Positions 48,121 to 61,400 of a DNA stretch of 64,000 nt are shown piece by piece. The stretch covers positions 5,332,001-5,396,000 of the forward strand of contig OX442323.1 of NCBI GenBank assembly GCA_949358305.1. The letters are read 5' to 3'. The notes under the pieces are model-generated. The model was not told the DNA's origin. It saw nothing but the letters and a program-made list of their open reading frames with translations, and searched no databases. Both the position numbers and the translations under genes were made by a program. Positions within the stretch are counted from its first letter, which is position 1; every line of letters begins with the position of its first letter. Origin of the DNA: Strigamia acuminata (taxonomy: Eukaryota; Arthropoda; Chilopoda; Geophilomorpha; Linotaeniidae).

Positions 48121-49978
48121 GAGGATAATAATCCGTAATCTAATTTGATTGAATTTGTCGTTTTTTCTCGTGATTTTTCTCGAATCGTAGTGAATTTTGC
48201 AGTGGTTTGAAGGGGAAGGATGCATCCAGTTGAGGATGTTCATAATTAGACGTTAATTGGCAATATTTTGAGCACGCTTGGCACGTGGCGTTTGCCAGGC
48301 TCAGCGTGCAGCGTTTGTCGCGAGTCGGTTGCTGTTTTACAAGTGTACATCATCAGTTTTGCTCTCATGAATATGGATCTGGCTAAATAGCTCGTTTAAG
48401 CTGGATTAAGTTAAACCTGTCTGGCAATAAATTCAATTACCGAAGGTGCGTTCATTCATTCTTATCCCGAGGTGCGGTTAATTGGTAGTAGGAGGAGTTT
48501 TGTTTGGTGGTTTGAAAACAGTTGTATGCAATTTATTTCATAATAGGAAATGCCTTATTTGTAGCAATTTGGCACGTTGTTCCCTGGGTTGGTGCGCGAA
48601 GTAATCAAAACGGGAGGAAAATAATGGTCGGGAAAAAAATAAATAGAAATAGTAAAAAAAAAAAAAATAAAAAGTAAAAAAAAGTTGTTCGTTTTTGACA
48701 TGAACACGTGAAATCAGGCGAAAAAAGGCAAAGAATTTCGCTTTTGTTTTTCATCGTTTCAGGACTTCGCCCTCGATTCTCGTCATTCTTTGCGAAAAAC
48801 AATTATTCCGCCACTTTTACTCCGGTGAGCAGCAACTCACGAAACATGGCAAGAGATTGGAATGGAAAAAGAAGGAAAAAATAGGAAATATTTAAGAGAA
48901 AAAATGTTTTGTGTGTGTATAAAATAGTTGCTAGATGGGGGCGTTGGGAGATGCGGATAAAAGAAAGAGGATGCTGTGCTCGAAAATAAACCGACCAGTA
49001 ATTCCTCGGAGAGGATTTCCGTTCTTTTGATTCCAACTGCTCAGACGAGGAATCTAACTCAACGCAAAGATCGTCGTGCTTGGCATAAATGCCTGGTTTG
49101 CTCGGTAGGGGATCCGTGGAGGAGAAAGGAGGGGGGGAAAGATAAGAGATGATCTGCTTCAGACACGCACGCATCCATTGCACCATAAATGAGTGGAGAA
49201 GCGAGTTTAAGTATAACTTAGGGCTTTGATGTTTGCATTTGACACTTGACTCGCACTCCGATTGCAGATTTTTTTTTTTTTAATTTTTTTTTTTTTAATT
49301 GGATTTAAAAAAATTATTTTGCAATTATTTTGGGATTTTTTTTTTTGATGATTTTTCTAGATTGTTGGTTATTTTTGCTTGGATTTCAATTGCGTGCGAT
49401 GAAATGTGTCATTTGGCTGAATGTTGACAAATTTGAATGAAAAGTGAATTGTAGAATTGATTTTTGTATTTTTTCTTTTTATATATTTTTTTTATTTTTT
49501 TTTTTATTTTGGAAAATCATTGTAAAACAGATTATGCGGATCAATTTTTGCTGGTTCCAACTGCATGTGTCCACAAACAAATAAAACATGAGGCGCTGGA
49601 TGTTGTTAACTCAATTCTCTGTGTTGGTGCAAAAATGGTCATAAACCTACGGCAGTAAACTTTAAAATTTCAATATTTCCGTATCGGTTGACTGAGCTGT
49701 GTCCAATTCAGTGAAAGAGATATTCTAGCATCTACCGTCACGTATTGGCACCTAGAATTAGAACCGATGACCCATAATAATTTATTAATTACTAATACCA
49801 CAAGATAATTACTTTGGTCCAGGGGTTCTCGAGTTAAAGGTTACAGGAATCGAAAAAGCAAATCATTTTTTGTATAAAGAACATAAATGGGCAGCTACAA
49901 TTCGAGGGCGACTCTTAATCGGTAAAATACGATTTGTTGGGACAAATGTTATTTGTATAAGGATTAGTAGACATTAAG
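48121..49978. other. Noncoding region
   Basis: No supported gene. A block at 49885-49925 (acaattcgagggcgactctt) recurs inverted at about 63515-63550, which suggests dispersed copies of an unrecognised repeat. Confidence 0.4.
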
Positions 49979-50457
49979 AGGTTTTATTAAATGAGCGATT
50001 ATTGTGATTAGTTGATTATTGCAATAATCATAATCACTCAATTATTGAGGGCCCAACAAAAATCTGATTATGTGATTATCATTACAATGGGTGGAATTGT
50101 TTAAATTTTAGCCTAAATACGTAGCAATTGTTTAAAAAAAGATCCTACAAATAATGATTGCAACTACCTAACTTGTTTCATGTGTTCAGTTTAACCTAAA
50201 CTAAGCAGACTTTGTTAAATTATGATCTTGTGTGGTTGAAGCAGGTCTGGCGCCGCCATGTTGGTTTCAGTCGAGAGAGCACTTATAATCGGCCCAAGTC
50301 AGCAGAAAATCATGGTTTTAGATGATTACTTGATTAGTTGCTTAGTTGCTTATTTGATGAAATGATTATTCTCGGGATTGGTTTAATCCAGTCACATGAA
50401 ACATCTAGTAATCGACTAATCAAAGTAATCAACTAATCGCTCATTTAATGAAACCCT
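49979..50457. mobile_element. MITE with long terminal inverted repeats, copy 2
   Basis: Second member of the family at 7477-7983, same orientation and nearly collinear along its whole length. It has ggttttattaaatgagcgat at the left and atcgctcatttaatgaaacc at the right. Target duplication is unclear. Confidence 0.8.
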
Positions 50458-53383
50458 ATGATTATTAGTGCATAATTTATTGCTACAATAAACACAACGA
50501 CATTGTTGGTTGATGAACTGTCAATCATGGAGTCTTTTGCTCATCCTCATTTATAAGATAAATTATGCATATTAGGATAACAGTATTTTTATTTAATTAA
50601 ATATGAATTCATTTCTCTGACCGCTGCTTTTGCATTTTTTAAATATATTTTAGAAAATACGATTTAAAATGTATTTTAAAATTCTATTAGAGAATTGCAG
50701 ATGCGTTGTCAGAAAGTATTACGAACTGCATTATTTAATGCACGAATAATTTGTTAAAATTCCGCGAAAAGCTATATATTTTGGATTGCATTAATAACTT
50801 AGCAAATCAAATATATGAATAGGCTTTTCTGTGACGTCTATGCGCTTGTGTTAGCGGTACAAAAAACTGCAGTGTAAATAAGAAATGGTAAAAAAAAATG
50901 TATGCTTTGTGCATTTCTGAATTTTATTCGTCTTTGTGAGTGACTCGGGCCCCATTCAACCTCTCAAAGGCCCCGTCAAAGATTATTGCCTACTTTTGTC
51001 TTTGCCAACAATTAAGCCTAACAGTTTGAGCCGGATTTAAGTTGAACTGAGCTAAGTCGATACGTGCGTGGCTTAACACGACAGCAATTTAGTTGGTTTG
51101 ATAATTTTTTGTGATGTTTCAAACGTGCGCAATTAAAAGGATGACAGACGAGTGACGGCTGTTGCATGAGTTTCTCTCTTTCTCTCCTGCTCTGAATGGG
51201 CACGCGAAACAATTTTGTGCGGTTCAAGTTCTTAAGTACACTCTTAGGACGTTTTGAATGGCTGAACACCATCTCTCGGTGCACACGGGACGAGGCGCGA
51301 GTGTTGTGCACAGGAGCCTCGACCTTTACTCGCAATCGGGGGGTAGGTGAGGATAAAGTGGGAGAAAGTAAAACACACGTGTTTATAATTGTTAAAAACA
51401 AGAGGCGAGCAATATCTGGTCATAGAACTCATAGATGCAGCCATTTAAAGTTTGGTGTGAGTGGAAAAGAAAGTCGTATGAATGAAAAGGGGCCGGTAAT
51501 TCGAGAGGAAAATGAAGGCGACGCGTTTTGCTGGCGAACATCAATACCGCTAATGAGTTGCTTTCATTAGATTTCACCTGGGATACGACTTAGAATCTTC
51601 TTGCGTGGGCTATCAGCGAGGAGAATGACGCGGGTTAAGTAATTTTCACGTGATATAAAGGCCACTCCATTAGCCCAAATGGAAGCTGCATAATACATTA
51701 TAAGACAGAGGTCAAGTATTAACGAGACGTTTGGGGAGGCTTTGTCCACTGCAGGATTTCCTTGCAACCTGAAAGCATTTAGCAAGCGCCGTAATGAAAA
51801 GACGGCACGCACCGCACACAAGGCAGGAATGGCCTCGGCTGACATTCTCAATTTGCCATTAAAAGATTAACGCAACATAAATTTGCCTTGTGCGCGCAGA
51901 TTGTGTGATGAGTGCTGCACAAATAGTCATCAGTTTTGCAAATTCTTAAGTCGACTCAACTCGGCAGGGAATCGAGCAGATGTTTTCGATGAAAAACGTG
52001 TGAAAGTCTTTTAGTTTTAAAGTTTTTGAATTTAAATTTAAATAAAAAAAAATTAAAAAAAAAAAATTATTATTTATGTTTCTTGTTTTCGAAAAATTTC
52101 CCGTAAACAGATGTTGTGAAAATGAATTAAAAAGTCAACAAATTCTAATGTTTATTGAAAGTGATGCGCAGCAAAGCTCAGGGGCAGCGGAGCAATTTGT
52201 TGTTTTCTTTTTTGGCGGTTATATATTTAATTTTATGGAAGTACTGAATTACTGAATTACGTACATATATTGGACAAGCCATAAATAACATCATTTATTT
52301 GTTATTCATACAAGTAATATTTTGCGTCATATCTTCGCAAAATTATTACGCTCATTAAAAGCGTGTAACCGAAATAATTTTTGTGCCGAAAAGACACGGC
52401 CCTTAATTAGTAGCACAAAAGGGCCGAATAGTTTGAAGTTTTAATTTGAATTCACACCTCAACGCATTTTAGTGCATTTTCTTTTCTATTCTTAAGCCCA
52501 TCCCGCCCCGGAGTTTTCCAAATGACATTTCAGGTCCACTTAATCATCTTGCCATCAAATTAACTCGATTTCGCTTAAAATGCTCATGGGAGGAAAAACA
52601 CTTAAAGCCATGGGTTCCCTGACGTAAGCATTCAGCCCGGAGATGCGTGACCACTCGGCGTTTGGTCCTGCGAGGGAGTGGTTGCCAGAATCCTCTGACT
52701 CTGGAGAATTGATGAGAGTTGGACGCATCTTCTTTGCCATTGATTCCAAACGTTCGGTCGTAGGGGGAAGGGCTGGTGCAACTAGAGGCCATTTTTTATT
52801 GCAGGGAGCAAAATGTTTTGGGAATAACTTTATTTTTTTTGGCATAGGAGTCGTGAATCAGGTGAAATCGGGCGCTGCATTCTTGAATAATTAGTTTTTA
52901 TGGCGATGTAAGCTCATCGTGCGATAAAACTCACATGAGCTGCACTTTTCAGATGAGGAACCCGCAGGCTGTAAAATGAAAGTGAAGTACGTGAAATATA
53001 AATTTCCCTTCTCTTTCACTATCCTTTTCTTCTTTTTTATTGCAATAAACGACTCGGCCAACAGAATTATGGCTAGATAAAGAAAGAGAGGAAGATGAAA
53101 AAAATTTTTTTTATTTTATTTTACATGCAGAGATGTCGACTAATTTATTTACTTTTTATTTGCAAACAGAATTAATTCACTTTTGGAGATTTTTTTTTTT
53201 TTGAAGTTTAAAACCCTGATAAGACGGAAATTGACTTTTAGAATTTAAAACAAAGGAAATGTAAGGGATTCTGTTGCCTAGAAATTCATTTTAATTGAAT
53301 ATTTCGGGTCAGTAAACGCCGATCATGCAGAAATGGAACTTTTGATCAATTTCTAGGGGCCAACTAGCAGATATTAATGTTGG
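50458..53383. other. Noncoding region with GC-richer islands
   Basis: No supported exon. Stretches at 51.0-51.9 kb and 52.5-52.9 kb are less AT-rich than their surroundings and could be conserved regulatory DNA. This cannot be told from one sequence. Confidence 0.35.
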
Positions 53384-53890
53384 TTCACAAAGTCTTTAGA
53401 CAATTTTACAAGTTTTAACACGCTAACATTAGATGGTAACAAAATATTTCTTTTTGCATATTAATATGTTATTATTATTTCAGTTTTTATTTATGTTCTG
53501 TTTCTTGTTTCGGAGATCATTTAAGAAATGATAATAATTGCACAAGAAACAACAATTCACAAAGTTCTTCATAAGAATCTGAGACGTAACACCCCTGGAC
53601 GACTTCTTGTGAGGTTATGTGAAAGATATCGGGTACTGTACTAAAGTAAGGGATATAAATGATGACCTTAAGCCAAAATCGATGAAGCTAAGTTAAGAGG
53701 GACATGGACAGAAATTGAATATCATTTAGATGTTGTCCGTGCAACGAATAGTTATAGTTATAGTTATATTTGATAGAAAACTTCATTATTTATTTTATAT
53801 TATGTACACATTTCAAAAGTATTCGACTTTTGTTGTAATTTTAGTAAATTTTTAAAATTGTCTAAAGACTTTGTAAACACCCTGTATATT
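53384..53890. mobile_element. Mariner/Tc1-like relic
   Basis: Inverted ends: left cacaaagtctttagacaatt, right aattgtctaaagactttgta followed by aacaccctgtata. The right end matches the usual mariner-type terminus when inverted (tacagggtgtttacaaag). The interior is about 450 bp and has no intact transposase frame. Confidence 0.7.
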
Positions 53891-53999
53891 TTTAAAATTT
53901 ATATTTTATACGAGAAAAAAAATACAAAAGTCATTTTAATGGCATTTAACGGCGCTCTAAACTACGAAAGATAAATCAAAACCACAGGCCTTCGATCAA

Positions 54000-54150
54000 A
54001 CGATCATCTCCAGCGCGAATGTTTAGGTGTGGCTTGGGCCGTCGATAAGTTCAAACCATACAGTGGAATATTCCTACTATGCTCTGTTTCCAGAGTGCAC
54101 GGCTTTGAAATGGTGAAATGCACCAAGTGGGCAATGGAGGTTCTGTGAGA
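54000..54150 (+). pseudogene. Ty3/gypsy RNase H fragment
   Basis: One frame reads LQRECLGVAWAVDKFKPY, the conserved RNase H start of Ty3/gypsy polyproteins. A shifted frame continues with ALKW then NAPSGQW, the next conserved block. It has a stop and frame changes, and there are no LTRs nearby. Confidence 0.6.
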
Positions 54151-57100
54151 TTTGCATTTTATCATTTATAATGTTTTATATAATATTTGTTAGTCACAGT
54201 ATCACAGTGTTAAGTTTATGTTATCCGAACTGTGCTTATTTTTAGTTACAGTGTGTGTCATAGTATTGTTTTTTTGTTATATTAGTTTTCCTTTTAAATC
54301 AAAGCATTATTTTTGTATCAGTTGCTGCTTGTTTTCAAAGAGTAAAACATCAAAACACTTTGTGCCCAAAAGAAGTTTCTTTATTTCTTCTAGTTGGTTT
54401 TCATTAACCAACACAACCCACCGAGAGCAGTACAGGATCATCACAGTTCTAAAACGGTAAAACGATTATGAAACTATCGTGACCCACCAATCTATAAAAA
54501 GTAAATATTGGCTTTTCCTAAAACGTGAAAAATAGCGTTCTAATGGTTATCGGAAAAAAAAAGCGTTAAAGCGATTTGTTTTCGTGACAATTCGATTATA
54601 GTTGTCGAATTTGACTTTAATTTGACGCTTTAATAGCACTTGGAACTATCGTGCTTTTTAAGTGAATGTAAAATGTGTAAAGGAGGAAAAAAGATTGGAA
54701 TAGAAAAATCATTACCATCATCTTCATCGTCATCATGAATCGTGAATCATTTTTAGTCTTGATTATTCTCATGCAAATGAATCCCCAATGGAAGTGCTTT
54801 TCTCTTTCATAATCTCATTTCACTGATCCTCATTGTATTGCGGGGGAAAAAATTCATGGAAATTGTCACAGGGGCTGCTGTGTTTGCCTTAATGATGGAG
54901 GCGCCAATTATGCTGCCGGGAGACAAAGAATTACCGTAGAAAAGAAGAACACTAAACTATGTTTTCGCTCTACTGAACCCACTCAATATAAAAAAGAAAT
55001 TCAGAAAGCTACTTGCGCCTTGTTTATGCACTTTCCGCAGAGTTTTCTTCACCAAAACAAGAGAAAAAACGCCAAAACGCAAAAAAAAAAATTAATTTTT
55101 TTTTTCCGTTTTCAAAAGTCGACATCTGTAGCGACACGAGAGAATTTCTTTGTGTTGTTTTTTTTCTCGGGCTTATCTGCGATCTGTGTTTATAAATATT
55201 GCTGAGAAGTTTCATAAAAGATGAGCGCGGCCATTGTGCCATGCAGATAATCCACGGGTGGGGCTCGTCGGGTCGGGGATGTGCATCATCATCTCGAAAT
55301 GACCATGGGGATGGGCACGACTTGTAAGATCAGCAAGATTCTGCTATCAAGTTGCGACGCCAAGACGAGGCCGATGCCTTGTGACGTGTGCAACGGCGCA
55401 TATCAGCCGCGTGCGCCACAATGACACCGCCATCCTTACTCGCCCCCGAGGAGATGCTGTCAGGGAAGAATGTCGAACATGCAACAGTGGCGCGTATAAA
55501 TGAGTGCAAGCACTAACCCCCCTATCGGGTGAAACGAGTACTAGCAAATTCTCTGTCTCCGCCTTAACTAAGCTCGTGTGTCTGTCGGGGAAAGAATTCA
55601 ATAAAAAACCGGACTGTTTCTGTACAAACAAAAGCAGTCGCGAGAGAAAATAAATTTTTCTTTTTTTTTTGGTATTTGCACGTTGGGTTTTAATTTTTTT
55701 TTTAATTTTTTTCAGTGGAAATGGAAAAATATGTTGCGATGTATTAAATAAACAAACAAAAAGATGTAAAGTCGCTAATTCAATTTCATGCTCGCAGAGC
55801 AATTTTCATGTTGACAAGGGAGTTTTGGAAAACATGTGAAGGAAAAGTGTGTTGGGTTTGTTGTACTGCATCTTTTCTTTTGGAAACACGTGAGAAATTA
55901 CACGTTAAGTAGCGGAAATCGCGATAAATATTGACATTCGGCTTTAAGTTGTACAAGGGGTTCGGGTCGGGAGTAAATGGCAATTAAAGTTCGAGTTGTG
56001 ATAACAACTCGAATTTATTATTGCGTTGAAAAGTTGAAATAGAAAATAGAAATTTTTTTTTATTTGGTAAAAGTTTTTTTTTTTTTGGTGCAATTTAAGA
56101 AGAAATAATATTAAAAAAAAATAGTTGTGTTTGTTAGGCCTAAACGATAAGGGGAAATGTTTGGGTCAGTGTGTCCGAGTGCAGAATTTTGCTGGGTTGA
56201 GCTGATAGTGAGGTTTGGGTGCAGTGGCCTGATCAATTGTCCTTTCAACAGGATTCAGTGCCAGGATGAGAACAAAAGTGACCAGAGAGCGATCTATAAA
56301 TTTTATTCTTTTTTTTTTCTTTTCGTTCTTTCTTTCCTGTCACTCTTTTAACCTTTATGTCTGATTTTTTAGTTGTTTCTCATCTTTTTTTTTTTTTAAA
56401 AAAAATAGCTTGTACATGAAAAGTGAATATTTGTCGTTAACTTAAAAAGAAATTTCTTATTCAAAGAGGAAAGTTTCAAAAAAAAAATTTTTTTGTCAAC
56501 ACAATCTTGATTTTTTTAAATTTTTTTAAAAAAAAATTATTTTTTTCTTGAAGAGATGGAGGGAAATGATTTAAAATTAAAGACAAGTTTTTTTTATTTT
56601 CCTTCTCTTTCAATTTTGCACTTTAAATGTTTAAAATATCATCGGTTTGACATTTTACCCATTTCCTCTCCCCAATCTGACTTTCCACGACGACATTTAA
56701 TGGTATTTACTCAACTTTCGTCATCATCATCGCGGAATTCATCTTTAAACACAATCCAAAATTTTCTATCAGCTAATTACAAATTAAGAAACAAGAAAAA
56801 ACGAAAGAACCGAAACCATTGTTTCAGACGATAGACAAAAGCGGATGACAACAGGCGAGATTCGAGAGAAAAAGGCGCGACTAAATTTCTTTCTTTTTTC
56901 TTCCTCAAAAATAAAAGAAAGAAAGAAAAAATAAAAGAAAAAAAGAAAAAAAAAACCATACGGGTTGGAAGCACCTCGCTTTTGTTTGTTTTCTATCGAT
57001 TGGTCTTCAAATGGCCTCTCGACTTAAGACAAAACCAGTGGAGCTAAAGGGTTGCGCATGGAACATGACAGCGTCTTGATGGCAGATTGAGAAGATTCTC

Positions 57101-58080
57101 CATCGATTAACGACATTGAACGTGTGACGGGCACGATGGCGATTGATCGGATGAAGAGGTGGGATTGAACGCCCCATCAGGATGGGTAGAAGCAAACTCG
57201 CGCTCTGCTCAGCTCGAAAATCCTTTAAGCACTACCTTCCGCCTCTTTCTTCGAGCCAATGATGAGTGGAAAGAAGACACTTCACCACATACATTCAGAA
57301 TTTTTTTCCTCCCACCATTTTAAAAATTTTTTTTTAAAACATGTATAACACGCGGATGAATAAATTAAGGAAGATAATTTATTCGCAGTTTGGGAAGCGA
57401 AGGTCGGGAGTGTAAAGTGTAAAGTGGCCTGTACGGTTCCCTCAGGATGGTGATTGGATTACGGGGCAGTCGGCGTAGGAAACACGTAAAGGGAGGTGGG
57501 TGATTGACCTGATGGCTGGAGCACACGTGCATTCGCGTGTCTCCAATTGTGGTCGTGATGACTCGCCCTCCTCTCCATCACTCATCACGCAGCCACTCGC
57601 GACTGTCGTCTCGTGAATCGCTGATGGTGCACGCAGAATACCAGCCCACCTTTTGCTCAATAATCCCCCGCCATCAGAGACCATTAAAGGGCAATTTCTG
57701 CCACCAAGCTCTAATCCCGAGCCGTCGTGGAGATAAAGAAAAGCTCGTCTAATGCTGTGGAATTCAAAAGACGCTTTAAACAAGTGACTTCCTTGCAAAC
57801 TACCAGAAGGTCAATATGTGTTAAAGTCACGAAACGAACGGTTTTTACGCACGGGAGCGGGAAAGAAGCGCTAATTAGGAGGGAAAAGGAGGGGAATATA
57901 TTCCTTTAAATGGTAATAAAATGCGAAGATTATTTTTTTTTTCTTTTCTCTTTTTCTTCGCGTTGAAATGTGCAGATGGGAATAGTGCGACGATTGACTC
58001 TTTTCGAGTTGAATATGAACCATAAAAAGCGTCGTCCGGAAATGAAAACAGTTTTCTCGCCATCTTATATTTTGTAGTAA
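54151..58080. other. Noncoding region
   Basis: No supported gene. GC-richer islands at 55.2-55.6 kb and 57.0-57.8 kb alternate with long A/T runs (56380-56545). Open frames there are short, lack splice context and resemble no family I recognise. Confidence 0.35.
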
Positions 58081-58408
58081 TGCGTTTATGACGTCATAGC
58101 GAGTGCCCACGACTTCCGGACGACTCGTTTGGCAGTTGCTGGTTTTCGAGTTGCGCCTCGCTCGCCTCGTTCGGTTCGCCTCGCCTCGCGCTCACCCCGC
58201 CACCGAGATGGGTGAATCGACTTCCGCCAGCGACGAAGGCCCGTTCGGGCGCCACCGCATCTTGCGCGCGATCTCGGCTGCGAGATGAAAGTGTGCGCAC
58301 GTGCCACCGCTCCCATGGATTTGTTTCATTCCGGAGGATAAGAGAGATATATATTTAAGCTCGGTGTTTTTTTTCATTTTGCGATCGGGCGGCGACAAAG
58401 AAAATCAG
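58081..58408 (+). promoter_or_regulatory. Possible promoter and 5' noncoding exon
   Basis: A GC-rich, CpG-containing block (58.1-58.3 kb) is followed by tatatatttaag (about 58347-58358). About 50 bp later comes aaaatcag|gtaagt, a near-consensus splice donor at 58409. This resembles a core promoter with a short leader exon of a plus-strand gene whose body would lie beyond this window. A 26-codon ATG frame at 58208 lies upstream of the TATA and is probably incidental. Function unknown. Confidence 0.3.
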
Positions 58409-61400
58409 GTAAGTGCGCACAAATGAGTATTGATGCGACAACATTCCCCTCAGAGCTTTAAAAATCTGATTGAAACCAAACTGTAAAATATGCTAATTTG
58501 CTTAATGCTTCAGAGGAGACGTAATTAACACGTTAATTTGCAGAGAGAGAGCGAATGTGGATATTTATAGATTCGACGAATAGCGAAAAAATTATTTATT
58601 TCTTTTTTTTTATTTTCTAATTAATTTCATTGGAAATAATGTGGAAATCGGCAATCAATACATGTTGCTATAATTAAGTAATTGATTAATTAATTAATTA
58701 ATTGAAGATGTAATGGCGAAGGATTGCAGTTTAATCAACAGGTGAAACATGTTTAAACAAGAGCCGAAGGAATTGGTGCAACCATCAGGTCGAGTGGCTT
58801 TTAGTCGGAACCAACCCACAAGTGGACAGAATTGCTCGGAGCCGGGTGGAGGGGTCAGTGCACGCGCTGTTCGCATGAGCGAGTGCGAGGTGGTGCCGTC
58901 GGGTGGTCGATAAGTGGCACCCCCGGCTTAAGTACCTACAGTTACGGGTGGCATGCAGGGAAGCCGCAATTACGGCGTTTGGGTCCCGTTTCCAGGTGAC
59001 GGCGCTCGGCGAATGTCACGCGCCAAATCAATCGTCCGTGGCCGCGCACAAAAGAAGCCCCTCGCAGCTATTGTGGTGTGGATGCGGCGTTGCTAGGCAA
59101 TTGAAAACGTCCCGAAATGCTTGGCGGGCCATACACAAGCAATATTGCACTCGGCTCGACTGTGTGGCCCATGGAGCAGGTAGTGACCCGCGACGGCCAC
59201 TCGTTAAATTTCAATTTTCCGACTCGTTCGCAAGGATTATGGCCCCGTTTTTTGCCCTACACCGTATAATGATGCGAAATTAAGTGCCTGTTGTTGTTGT
59301 TGTTGTTGTTTGTTGTTTTTTTGTGTGTGGTAATTGGAGTTGAGGAGTTACGAGTGGACGTTTGATTGAATGCGTGAATGGAATTTGACGCACTGGTGGG
59401 TTTTGTGTTGTAAATATGGAGGAAATGAAAAAAGGAGAGACGGATAAGCCGTAAAGTTGTCATTTGCGGTGCGAAGGGAATGTTTCGACAAATGAACGTG
59501 TTTGCGCCTCGAGAGATTTTTGTCTTTTGCATCTTTTATTGCTTTCGAGTCCTCCTTGATACTTCGTCGCGTCGCCTCATTTGGAGAGGAGGAGGACCGT
59601 GAAAAGAAACGGGAAAAAATGGTCTAACGATTGCTTAGGGCACGAAAGAAGAAAAGCGAATGAAATTCTCCGATTCATTCGCCGAATGTTTTAGCTACAA
59701 GAGGTGTATTCGCCTCTCTCGCTCGCGCGCGGTAATAAGAGGAGGAAGGAAAAACCAACAACATATATACCTTGAGAAATATTCAAATTGCGCCTAGTTC
59801 CTTTCGCTCGTCTTCTCTCCAGCCGCGTGCAACAACAAGTTAGACTCACTCGTGCATTTATTCAATTTGACAATGAACCTAAATTGTAAATTCATATTTT
59901 TTTTCTTTTATTTTTCTTTTTCTTTTTTTTTTTTGTTGGAGTTTGAGGAATAAAAATGTTGGGAATGATTTTTATGTTTGTTGATGTTTTGTTGGTTGGA
60001 TTTGCATGTTGTTGGCAGTATGGGGGGTTAAGTTGGAGTGCTGCAGTCGTGTTTGTTAACGTTTCGGATGGAGTTTGGAAAGACGTGTCTGAGTTTGGAG
60101 GTGTGACTGGGGAGACTACGGGGCGTAACCCGATCTGTCAGTGCCACTGGTTACCACGGCACCAACTCAATTGGGGGAAGCGCGGACTGCAATTTTTCTT
60201 GTTGCTCTTCTCCCAAATGTTACTGAGGGTTCATCTTCCCATCTAGAGAAATGAAAAAAAATAACAAGTGGGATTGGGGAATGAATTTTTTTATGTCTTG
60301 AATTTATTGAATTTTTTTTTTGTTTTTTTTTGGGGGGGGTTGGGGGGAGGGAATGTTTTGGAGAGATTGGTGGGGAGAAAAAATGATTTTAATGAGAAAA
60401 TGAGGCGAAGCAAATTACACGTTTCGGCAAATTATTTATACTGTGGAATTTTTCGAAGGAATAATAGCAGACTCTTAAATCACGAGTGAAATGACAGCAA
60501 CCACGGCAGGAAATGATTGAAACATCCTACCTCTGGTCTTTTGTGGTTACTCGAAAGCAGATTAAGCGCAAGAGGGATGCTGGTACTCAATCATATAGAA
60601 ATAAATAAATAAAAATAAATAAGAAAATCGTCTAATAAGATTATAAATGACTAATCTTAATGCACTCTCAAAAATACAGAATTTTCAAAATGCATTTTTT
60701 TTAAATTGTATTACAAAATAATATACTTAATTTCATGGAATGCTGTACATTTTGGAATGCATTAAGTGAAAAGCAATACATAGGGGCCGCCAATAAATTA
60801 CGAAGGGGGCAGGGGGTTTCAAATTTTGTTTCGGTCCATATAAAAAAAAATTAAAAGTTTTAATATTGAAACAACATTTATTTGCTTAGTATAATTTTAA
60901 TTTTGCTTCATAATTACTAGCAAAATTTGTAATTTCTACCGTATGATTGACTGGTCTCCATCTTTTCTCTCCGTACCACGATATGAATCATTTAGCACAT
61001 AATAGTATTTTTGTAAAGAAAATCCGAGAGGCTAAGATTTTCTATACTAAAAAATCTTAGTTTCCGGTTTTTCGACATTTTTGGTTACGATGATTTAGTT
61101 TTTCTACATTTTTATTTAGTGGTTATGATTATTTAGGTCAAGAGGTATAAACATTTAATGGCTCCCAGCACACCTCATAACGCCTAAAATCATGCGAGTT
61201 TGAAAGCTAATAATAATAACAACAACAGGAAATTGTTATCAGATCTTCGTCTATTTATGGAAACGTTGCGCGAGATATTTTATATTTTGCTTTTAGTGTT
61301 TGTGAGGTGCATAAAAAACACGTGCTCCCAGTTGCCAGTGCGCCGTCAGATTCATTGGGGATTAAATTTAGTGCAAACTAAGCAATTGTTTATGTAGAAA

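Noticed and set aside
48803-49186. 127-codon minus-strand frame
   Set aside because: No recognisable domain; ends in low-complexity hydrophobic sequence from T-rich DNA.
55347-55802. 151-codon minus-strand frame
   Set aside because: Composition changes along its length, it includes a poly-A/K stretch, and no domain or splice context is visible.
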